In this document: in pieces, positions 1-6,173 of the stretch
Layout of the letters: every line of letters begins with the position of its first letter
Numbering within the stretch: position 1 is the stretch's first letter
NCBI GenBank assembly: GCA_002366615.1
Contig: DFBL01000033.1
Location: 1-7,717 of the forward strand
Source of the DNA: Candidatus Dojkabacteria bacterium UBA3081
Lineage (GTDB): Bacteria; Patescibacteriota; Dojkabacteria; SC72
Direction: 5' to 3'
DNA: 7,717 nucleotides
Translations under genes and position numbers: made by a program
The notes under the pieces: generated by a model
Told to the model about the DNA's origin: nothing
Databases searched by the model: none
The model's input: the letters and a program-made list of their open reading frames with translations, nothing else

Positions 1-1401
1 TTACTTGCTTCTGGAGAAGCTGTGGGCCTCCCAGAAGGTACAAAAGGTAACAGTGAGGTTGGTCATATGAACATTGGAGCAGGTAGAGTTGTAATACAAA
101 CCTTACCCAGAATTAATCAATCTATTAAAAACAATCACTTCTTTAACAATTCTATCCTTAAAGAGGCTCTTTCATATGCTAAAAACTACAATTCAAGAAT
201 ACATTTACTTTCCCTTGTAAGTAATGGAGGTGTTCATGCACATATAGATCATCTATTAGCAACCATTGAATTCTTTTCAAAAAATAGTTATCAAGGAGAA
301 CTCTTTTTACATGCTTTTACAGATGGAAGGGACTCTCCTATAAATGCTGCTATGAATGACTTAAAACAAGTACAAGAACACATGAATATGCATGGAGTTG
401 GTACAATTGCTACCCTATGCGGCAGAGCTTGGGCAATGGATAGGAACAGGCAGTGGGAAAGAACAAAGAAAGCCTATGATCTACTAACCTCAAACCTAGG
501 TGAACAGTGTGGTACATACAATCAATGTCTATTAAATTCATATGCTAATGGAATAACTGATGAATTTATTAATCCAACCGTATTAGTTAAAAATACTGAA
601 ATTAGAAACAATGACGTTGTTCTTTTCTTAAACTTTAGACCAGACAGAGCTTTACAATTAACACAAGCCCTTTATGAAAAAGATTTTAATGAGTTTCCTA
701 GAAAAGATATCCAACAGATATATTTTGCTAGTATGCTCGAATATAGGAGGAATTTTCCTCAAAAAGTAATCTTTCCTAGACAGTATATAAATCTCCCCTT
801 GGGTAATATTTTGTCTTCAAATGGGTTAAGACAACTAAGAATATCTGAATCCGAAAAGTTCCCACATGTTACATACTTCTTTAATGGTGGTACTAATGTT
901 AAATATTCAGGAGAGGATAGAATTGAGGTTTCATCCCCTTTGGTAAGTACATATGATTTACAACCAGAGATGAGTGCTAAGGAATTGACTAATGTTTTAC
1001 TTAGTAGAATAAGTAATAATATATATGATTTTATACTTGTTAATTTCGCTAACCCGGATATGGTAGCCCACACGGGAAACATAGATGCCACTATAAAGGC
1101 TGTTTCTACAGTAGACAAATGTACAAACAGGTTAGTTAAAGAATTTGTAGAAAGAGGTGGAGTAGTTGTAATAACTGCAGATCATGGAAATGCAGAGGAA
1201 TTAATAAACATTGATACAAACGAAATAGATACTGAACACTCATACAATCCTGTACCCTTAATGATTGTAGGACTTCCAAATCAAACTCTTAAACTTAGAT
1301 TCGGCTCATTAAGGGATATTGCTCCAACAATCTTGGATATTATGAATATACCCATTCCTTCTGAGATGAATGGTAAAACCTTACTTCCTCGAGCTCTTTA
1401 A
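1..1401 (+). CDS. gpmI: 2,3-bisphosphoglycerate-independent phosphoglycerate mutase, 5'-truncated by the window edge
   Basis: This cytoplasmic glycolytic enzyme interconverts 3-phosphoglycerate and 2-phosphoglycerate through a phosphoserine intermediate and two metal ions, usually manganese. The frame is open from base 1 (LLASGEAVGLPEG), so the GTG at 22 is an internal valine and not a start. The phosphorylated serine is S18 of the visible part, in GNSEVGH. It corresponds to Ser62 of the Bacillus enzyme, so about 44 residues are missing and the full protein would be about 510 residues, the normal length. Other active-site landmarks are all present: GGVHAH, DGRD, GRAWAMDR, NFRPDRA, the SEKFPHVT lysine region, NPDMVAH, ADHGNAEE (D394, H395) and the final metal histidine in TEHSYNPVP. 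Small departures from the usual pattern are SNGGVHAH for SDGGVHSH and MDRNRQW for MDRDxRW. The 3' end overlaps the opposing DedA gene by 21 bp. Family assignment is secure. Confidence 0.97.
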   Translation, partial: LLASGEAVGLPEGTKGNSEVGHMNIGAGRVVIQTLPRINQSIKNNHFFNNSILKEALSYAKNYNSRIHLLSLVSNGGVHAHIDHLLATIEFFSKNSYQGELFLHAFTDGRDSPINAAMNDLKQVQEHMNMHGVGTIATLCGRAWAMDRNRQWERTKKAYDLLTSNLGEQCGTYNQCLLNSYANGITDEFINPTVLVKNTEIRNNDVVLFLNFRPDRALQLTQALYEKDFNEFPRKDIQQIYFASMLEYRRNFPQKVIFPRQYINLPLGNILSSNGLRQLRISESEKFPHVTYFFNGGTNVKYSGEDRIEVSSPLVSTYDLQPEMSAKELTNVLLSRISNNIYDFILVNFANPDMVAHTGNIDATIKAVSTVDKCTNRLVKEFVERGGVVVITADHGNAEELINIDTNEIDTEHSYNPVPLMIVGLPNQTLKLRFGSLRDIAPTILDIMNIPIPSEMNGKTLLPRAL

Positions 1402-2007
1402 TCTCATATATATTCCTCTACCAATATATCCAATAATTAGGATTATCAACACAACTAATATAATATTCTCATATTTACTTACCCACCCACCTACCACAGC
1501 CCAATGGTCACCTAATACATAGCCTGTGTATGTCAGTAAGATATTCCAAAGCAATGAACCCATTAAAGTATAAATAGTAAAAAGAACAAAGGGCATTCTT
1601 GCTACCCCAGCTGGAAACGATATCAAAGTTCTAACGATAGGGATAACCCTTCCAACAAATACAACCCCTTTCCCATATTTATTAAACAGACCAAAGGCCC
1701 AATCAACATCCCCCTGTTCGATAAAGAGATACTTACCGTACTTCTTTAAAAATTTTAAAAGAGGTTTTTCCCCCCATTTACCAATGAAATAGAATGGAAG
1801 AGAACCCAGATATGCTCCTAGTGTAGCAATAATAACTACGAAAAAGATATTCATTTCTCCTGTAGAAGCAACAAAACCAGAAAATGGTAATATTAATTCA
1901 CTAGGAATTGGTGCAAAAAAACTCTCTACAAAAACAGATATAAATACTCCTGGGTATCCTAAAACAGTAATAGTATTAACTAACCAATCGATAATAGACT
2001 GAATCAT
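1381..2007 (-). CDS. DedA family (SNARE-associated/VTT domain) integral membrane protein
   Basis: A 208-residue polytopic inner-membrane protein of normal DedA length. Hydrophobic segments lie near residues 12-30, 34-48, 54-76, 115-134, 140-163 and 181-197. Family signatures are the re-entrant region ESFFAPIPSELILP (acidic residues E28 and E37) and GRVIPIVRT followed by FPAG (R120 and R126). These match the acidic and arginine positions needed in the E. coli homologues YqjA and YghB. DedA proteins are linked to envelope homeostasis and proton-dependent transport, and some members return undecaprenyl phosphate or other lipids across the membrane. Which lipid this one handles cannot be told from sequence. 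The start ATG lies 17 bp after the DUF192 stop with no Shine-Dalgarno sequence, so it is probably cotranscribed with DUF192. The last codons overlap the end of gpmI on the other strand. I give no symbol because the paralogue cannot be resolved. Confidence 0.93.
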   Translation of the reverse strand: MIQSIIDWLVNTITVLGYPGVFISVFVESFFAPIPSELILPFSGFVASTGEMNIFFVVIIATLGAYLGSLPFYFIGKWGEKPLLKFLKKYGKYLFIEQGDVDWAFGLFNKYGKGVVFVGRVIPIVRTLISFPAGVARMPFVLFTIYTLMGSLLWNILLTYTGYVLGDHWAVVGGWVSKYENIILVVLIILIIGYIGRGIYMRLKSSRK

Positions 2008-2024
2008 AAGAAAAATATTAGAGA

Positions 2025-2564
2025 TTAATCCTCAGATGATATATTAAAAATAACTTCATTTCCAATATCTACCCTATTTACCCTACTAAAACCGGAATTA
2101 ACTTCTAATACATACTTAAACGGCTTAGGAGAAACAATAGAAGGACAGTCCTGATCAGAACAGGGTAATTGATTCTTAAGAATATCTACAATCACACCCC
2201 TTGAATCAATATATATAATATCTAAAGGTATTAACATATCGTACATCCAAAAGGAATATCTATCTTCTTTATCAAAAATAAAGATCATCCCTTGATAATC
2301 ACCAAGCTGTGATCTCCCAGCTAACCCCGAACTTCTCAAATCTGGATTATTTGCTATCTCAACTTGCACAATTATACTCCTCTTGTCGTTATTAATAATT
2401 TCTAAGGTATTTCCATCTTCTCTTTCCTCCTTCACTTGCTCAACCAATTTAATATCCTTAAAATTGTTAAAAGAAATATCAAATAGAGAATATTTGTTCT
2501 GAACAAAGTAAAATATACCTACAACTAACCCGATGTAAAGCAATATTTTCAAATGGACATTCAT
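2025..2564 (-). CDS. Membrane-anchored DUF192 domain protein
   Basis: A 179-residue protein with one N-terminal hydrophobic segment (about residues 5-21), which is either an uncleaved anchor or a signal peptide; no lipobox cysteine is visible. A polar linker (about 30-62) leads to a DUF192 domain (about 65-178). The domain hallmarks appear in order: RSSGLAGR (77-84), GMIFIFD (92-98), SFWM (104-107), PLDIIYID (113-120), a cysteine pair in PCSDQDCP (C135, C140) and YVLEV (151-155). DUF192 proteins are widespread small exported or anchored beta-rich proteins with no established biochemical role, so none is assigned. The domain probably faces outward, and the cysteine pair could form a disulfide there (inference). 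The gene is the first of a leftward pair with the DedA gene. Its ATG lies only 8 bp after a perfect TATAAT, so the mRNA may be nearly leaderless. The start is supported because the anchor begins directly after it. Confidence 0.92.
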   Translation of the reverse strand: MNVHLKILLYIGLVVGIFYFVQNKYSLFDISFNNFKDIKLVEQVKEEREDGNTLEIINNDKRSIIVQVEIANNPDLRSSGLAGRSQLGDYQGMIFIFDKEDRYSFWMYDMLIPLDIIYIDSRGVIVDILKNQLPCSDQDCPSIVSPKPFKYVLEVNSGFSRVNRVDIGNEVIFNISSED

Positions 2565-2572
2565 ATACTTCC

Positions 2573-2600
2573 ATTATACACAATCTAGCTTTTTTGAAAA
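2573..2600 (-). promoter_or_regulatory. Predicted sigma-70-type promoter for DUF192-DedA
   Basis: Read on the minus strand, a -35-like TTTTCA (2595-2600, four of six consensus bases) is followed after 16 bp by a perfect -10 TATAAT (2573-2578). Only 8 bp separate the -10 box from the DUF192 ATG at 2564, so transcription starting at the usual distance would begin about 0-3 bases before the start codon. The GGAAG just after the -10 box sits 3 bases from the ATG. That is too close for normal Shine-Dalgarno pairing and would barely be transcribed. Confidence 0.55.
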
Positions 2601-2621
2601 CTTTTCTAGACAAAGAAAAGT
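2600..2621. repeat. Perfect 8-bp inverted repeat over the divergent promoters (possible operator)
   Basis: ACTTTTCT (2600-2607) and AGAAAAGT (2614-2621) are exact reverse complements around the 6-base spacer AGACAA. The element covers the -35 box of the helD promoter and touches the outer base of the -35 box on the other strand. It is therefore placed where a dimeric regulator could affect both promoters. In DNA this AT-rich an 8-bp repeat can arise by chance, and no regulator gene is next to it. Confidence 0.35.
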
Positions 2622-2635
2622 ATATACTGTAAAAT
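2607..2635 (+). promoter_or_regulatory. Predicted sigma-70-type promoter for helD-lgt
   Basis: TAGACA (2607-2612, five of six bases of TTGACA) is followed after exactly 17 bp by TAAAAT (2630-2635, five of six bases of TATAAT). Transcription would begin near 2642. That leaves a leader of about 23 bases before the ATG at 2665, and only about 8 bases before the alternative TTG at 2650. No other combination of boxes in this region fits as well. Confidence 0.6.
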
Positions 2636-2648
2636 GCTTTTGCCTAAA

Positions 2649-2671
2649 TTTGCATTTATCAAATATGCAAA
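2649..2671 (+). repeat. Inverted repeat spanning the helD start codon
   Basis: TTTGCAT (2649-2655) and ATGCAAA (2665-2671) are perfect reverse complements separated by 9 bases. The right arm begins with the ATG taken as the helD start, so in RNA this would be a small hairpin holding the start codon in its stem. With seven mostly A-U pairs it would be weak. As DNA it could also be a protein-binding site. The left half (GCATTT, 2652-2657) could instead pair with AAATGC at 2632-2637, but that segment lies upstream of the predicted transcription start. Confidence 0.35.
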
Positions 2672-4869
2672 CATTTACTGATTCTCTAAATCCCCTTCAT
2701 ACAAGGATGGACAAAATAAAGGATTTCTCGGATATCGAGATAGGTTCTATTGCTCAAAAAGAGGAATATCCCCACTTAATAAATGTAACTAATATTAATA
2801 TTGAGGTTACAAAAAAACAAATTAAGCACTTACATAATCTAGAAATAGAGTTAGAAGAACAGGCCAAGGTTATACAAATGGAAACTGATTTAGATGAAAG
2901 AAAAACAGCTGTAAGTATATATAACAAGATCCTTGCAGATATCCAAAGTTGTATTGAGAGAATAAATACGGAATTGATAAAGGTAGATACCCCCTACTTT
3001 GGGAAAATACTCTTTAAAACAAAAATGAGAGGGCAGAAAATTGAATTACCAATATATATTGGTAAATTTGCATTAATGGATCCAGATACATACAAACCCT
3101 TAATTAGTGACTGGAGAGCCCCTATTGCAAATATTTACTATGAAAACAGTGGACCAACACAAAGCTTGTCATATGAATCTCCTGCTGGTCTTCGACAGGG
3201 TGATTTAATACAGAAAAGACAATTTAGTATAACTGAAGCTAGAATTAAACATATCTATGATGCAAAAAGTGGGAATATAGCTGCTGATGAATTTTTACTT
3301 TCTGAACTAACCCACAGACTTGGACAAAAATTAAAAGATATTGTTGCTACAATCCAAGAACAACAAAATAGAATAATTAGGGAGGAGATTAATAAGCCGA
3401 TGATAATACAGGGTGTAGCAGGTAGTGGTAAAACAACAATTCTTCTCCATAGACTCGCCTATCTCTTCTATACATACAAAGAAAAAATACATCCCCACAA
3501 GACATTAATAATAGCTCCAAATCAGGTGTTTTTAGATTACATTTCAGATGTTTTACCAAGTTTAGGAATTGAGCATGTCCAAGGATATACATATATGTTT
3601 TGGGCAAAAGATATTCTTAAATGGGATAACTCATACGTGTTGTATAAAAAGCCAGAGGATTTAAAAATAAAGGAATACAAAGGCTCAAGAGAGTTCCTTG
3701 ATACGCTAGATGCCTACCTAGATGAATTCGAATCTGAACTACTAGATAACATACCCTACTTAAGAAAAGATATTCTTAGAAAAAGATACTATGAACTAAA
3801 AGAAACATACCCAGATATTGCAATGGACGAAAGACTTGTTTTAGCTTTGGAATATACATTCGCACAAAAGAAATTTAGACAGAAAAGAATTGGAGCTTTA
3901 CCAAAAGATATTGATTTTGAGGCAGACAAAAAGAAAACGGTAATACAGTACTTTAACAGAATGACTAATCCAATAGAGATCTATAGAAAGATGTTTAAGA
4001 ATGGATATATTAAAAAGGATATATCCAAATACACTCTTGAAGGGGTTGTTAGGCATGGTAAAACAAAAACTTACCGTATGGAAGATTTAGCACCCATCCT
4101 TTACATATATCTTAAAATACATGATACAAAGGAATTTCAAAGAGAGTATATAATGGTAGATGAAACACAAGACCTAAGTCTCATCCAGATATTAACCCTA
4201 TTTATGATTTCTAAAAACCAAAATATAACTATAGCAGGAGATACTGCTCAATCTATAATTCCACCCTTTTACATTAAAGATTGGACAAATGTAATAGAGC
4301 TTCTTAAGGATAGAGGAGCACAAAAATACTCCTACCATCAATTGAATAGGTGTTACAGAACCACACTAGAAATAATTGAGTTTGCTAACAAGATATTTAA
4401 AGATAGATTTCCAAAAAGCTATAAACTACCAGAGGCTGTATTAAGACATGGAGAGGAGATAAGGTATATATCAAATGATAAGGAGATCGAAAAGACAGAT
4501 GAGAAAGACATTAAAAGACTAATAGACAATATCAAAGAAGAATTCAGGAAGGGGAGTGTAACATGTGCATTAATATGCAAGGATAGAGAGCATGCACATA
4601 GGGCATACAAGCGTTTAGAGAAATATCAAGATTATCTAAAGAAAGATATTGTTGATTTTTCCGAAGAGGATTATAAAACAGGGCTACTAATCCTACCTGT
4701 AGAGGGTGCAAAGGGATTGGAATTTGATACAGTAATATTATTAGATGTTAACTCAGAGAAATATCCAGATACAGAGTTTTGTGCAAGACTTCTGTATGTA
4801 GCTATAACAAGAGCCCTACATAGATTAATTATCGTTGAGAATAGAAATAAGTCCCCTTTACTACTATAA
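2665..4869 (+). CDS. helD: HelD-type superfamily 1 helicase (RNA polymerase recycling ATPase)
   Basis: A 734-residue UvrD/Rep-like ATPase. HelD proteins bind RNA polymerase and use ATP-driven arm movements to pull it off nucleic acid so that stalled enzyme is recycled. The N-terminal 105 residues are two long charged helices (about 42-72 and 76-107), as expected for the arm that enters the secondary channel. HelD-specific signatures follow: PYFGKI (110-115), DWRAPIA (149-155) and IVATIQEQQNRIIR (226-239). The helicase motifs are Walker A GVAGSGKTT (250-258), Walker B DETQD (499-503), AGDTAQS (from 524), RCYRTT (from 562), VEGAKGLEFDTV (from 679) and YVAITRA ending with the arginine finger R716. 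About 240 residues between Walker A and B would hold the clamp arm. The length is close to Bacillus HelD, about 770. I chose the ATG at 2665 because the TTG at 2650 would sit only about 8 bases after the predicted transcription start; it would add five residues. lgt follows after 6 bp. Confidence 0.9.
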   Translation: MQTFTDSLNPLHTRMDKIKDFSDIEIGSIAQKEEYPHLINVTNINIEVTKKQIKHLHNLEIELEEQAKVIQMETDLDERKTAVSIYNKILADIQSCIERINTELIKVDTPYFGKILFKTKMRGQKIELPIYIGKFALMDPDTYKPLISDWRAPIANIYYENSGPTQSLSYESPAGLRQGDLIQKRQFSITEARIKHIYDAKSGNIAADEFLLSELTHRLGQKLKDIVATIQEQQNRIIREEINKPMIIQGVAGSGKTTILLHRLAYLFYTYKEKIHPHKTLIIAPNQVFLDYISDVLPSLGIEHVQGYTYMFWAKDILKWDNSYVLYKKPEDLKIKEYKGSREFLDTLDAYLDEFESELLDNIPYLRKDILRKRYYELKETYPDIAMDERLVLALEYTFAQKKFRQKRIGALPKDIDFEADKKKTVIQYFNRMTNPIEIYRKMFKNGYIKKDISKYTLEGVVRHGKTKTYRMEDLAPILYIYLKIHDTKEFQREYIMVDETQDLSLIQILTLFMISKNQNITIAGDTAQSIIPPFYIKDWTNVIELLKDRGAQKYSYHQLNRCYRTTLEIIEFANKIFKDRFPKSYKLPEAVLRHGEEIRYISNDKEIEKTDEKDIKRLIDNIKEEFRKGSVTCALICKDREHAHRAYKRLEKYQDYLKKDIVDFSEEDYKTGLLILPVEGAKGLEFDTVILLDVNSEKYPDTEFCARLLYVAITRALHRLIIVENRNKSPLLL

Positions 4870-4875
4870 TTACCT

Positions 4876-6138
4876 ATGAGTATATATGGAATAATAATAG
4901 GTATTGGATTGATAATTGGAATTGATCTAATTAAAAAGAATCTTAAAACAATTTCCTACAAAGATATTTTCATCATTCTCCTTACAACCTTCCTTGGTGC
5001 AAGGGTACTTTTTCTTTTACACAACATCCCAGAAATTCAACAGGGAATCGTAAACCCTCTCTTCATATGGCAAGGAGGCCTAGCCTTCTATGGAGGACTT
5101 TGTGGGCTATTACTTGCACTTCTAGTAATATCAAGAAAAAGAGAAATCCCCTTTCTTAAACTCTCTGATCAATTCCTTCTCTTTGTTCCTCTGATACACT
5201 CCATTGGAAGAGTAGGTAATTACTTCAATCAAGAGCTATATGGTAAACCAACTTCTCTTCCCTGGGGAATAAATATTCCAAAGGAGTATAGAGTAACAGA
5301 ATACCTCCAATATGATACTTATCATCCTGTATTCCTGTATGAAGCAATATTAAATTTAATAAATTTCATTCTCCTACTTACTCTTTCAAAAAGGATAAAA
5401 AAGAAAGGATTAATAACAGGTATATATTTTCTAAACTACTCGATAATAAGGTTAGCTATGAACAGAGTTAGAATAGATAAAGAATTCCTGTTAGGAATAG
5501 AAACTTCCGATCTCTTTTCTGTTCTCTTTTTCGTTTCTGGTATACTAATACTGTCACACATTATGAAAAAGAATCTTTTCCTAGCAAAATTTGTTTCTAA
5601 ATTTTTAATTATAATATTACTAATATCTAGCCCCCTTCTCACTACTCTCAAACTACTACTTCCTGCCCAAACTACTCTCATTCTTTTCTCTTTTACCTTT
5701 TTAATTCCTCTTTTAGTATCTGTACTTTTTAAATATCTTAAACTTACTTCTGATTTTGTTGTTAACAAAAGAGAAGAGAGACCTAAACTGTTGTCTGTTT
5801 TCCTTCTCTCTTTCCTCTTTGCTCTCTACATATCTATAAATATTTCCAATCCCATTCTAATTGAAATATATACCATTCTCTGTTTAACTTTCCTTTTTGG
5901 AATATTACTAACTCTTTTTTGGAAGGTAAGTTTCCATATGATTATTTCTACCTTAGCGATATTTTACATAATATTTGTTACACAACAACCCTACACTCTT
6001 CTCCTTGCATTACTACTTCCTCTAATCGGTTGGTCAAGAATATATCTTAAGAGACACAACCTTAAACAGGTAGTAGGTGGTTTCCTTTTAACCATCTTTT
6101 GTATATTTGTTGTTTTAACATTAAATAAATTCTGGTAG
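4876..6138 (+). CDS. lgt: Prolipoprotein diacylglyceryl transferase with a long membrane-spanning C-terminal extension
   Basis: Lgt transfers diacylglycerol from phosphatidylglycerol to the lipobox cysteine of preprolipoproteins, the first step of lipoprotein maturation, in the cytoplasmic membrane. Residues 1-230 are the Lgt core. Y4 matches E. coli Tyr26, and GRVGNYFNQELYG (111-123) is the family signature with Arg143, Asn146, Glu151 and Gly154 equivalents. HPVFLYE (150-156), Y188 (Tyr235), R192 (Arg239) and R199 (Arg246) are also present. Two positions differ: WQGGLAFYGG has Y72 where E. coli has His103, and N196 stands where Glu243 is expected. The start is firm: an in-frame stop lies two codons upstream, and little sequence precedes Y4. 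Lgt proteins usually end near 260-300 residues. This one is 420, with about six further hydrophobic segments (roughly 240-262, 267-287, 305-323, 328-348, 354-385, 398-416) that match no domain I know. It lies 6 bp after helD and is probably cotranscribed with it. Confidence 0.92.
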   Translation: MSIYGIIIGIGLIIGIDLIKKNLKTISYKDIFIILLTTFLGARVLFLLHNIPEIQQGIVNPLFIWQGGLAFYGGLCGLLLALLVISRKREIPFLKLSDQFLLFVPLIHSIGRVGNYFNQELYGKPTSLPWGINIPKEYRVTEYLQYDTYHPVFLYEAILNLINFILLLTLSKRIKKKGLITGIYFLNYSIIRLAMNRVRIDKEFLLGIETSDLFSVLFFVSGILILSHIMKKNLFLAKFVSKFLIIILLISSPLLTTLKLLLPAQTTLILFSFTFLIPLLVSVLFKYLKLTSDFVVNKREERPKLLSVFLLSFLFALYISINISNPILIEIYTILCLTFLFGILLTLFWKVSFHMIISTLAIFYIIFVTQQPYTLLLALLLPLIGWSRIYLKRHNLKQVVGGFLLTIFCIFVVLTLNKFW

Positions 6139-6157
6139 AATTCACAGATAGTATATT
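6115..6157 (+). promoter_or_regulatory. Weak promoter-like elements before gatA
   Basis: Only 35 bp separate the lgt stop from the gatA start, with no terminator-like hairpin. Candidate boxes are TTAACA (6115-6120) with TAGAAT (6136-6141) at a short 15-bp spacing, and an isolated TATATT (6152-6157) without a good -35 partner. Either could give gatA its own start, but such matches are common in AT-rich DNA. Read-through from helD-lgt is equally plausible. Confidence 0.2.
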
Positions 6158-6173
6158 TAAAAGTAAATAACCG

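Noticed and set aside
759..1118. A 119-codon open frame on the minus strand
   Set aside because: It lies inside the conserved part of gpmI, has no recognisable domain, and is expected by chance opposite an AT-rich gene.
1381..2564. DUF192 and DedA genes as a dedicated new envelope system
   Set aside because: Both are common housekeeping-type families, and one adjacent pair is not enough to infer a shared function.
2650..2664. TTG at 2650 as the helD start
   Set aside because: It is in frame but only about 8 bases from the predicted transcription start, and the five added residues match nothing conserved. The ATG at 2665 fits better, though this is not decisive.
5436..5768. A 110-codon open frame on the minus strand within lgt
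   Set aside because: It is opposite membrane-segment codons, whose complements give Lys/Arg/Glu-rich frames; no family signature is present.
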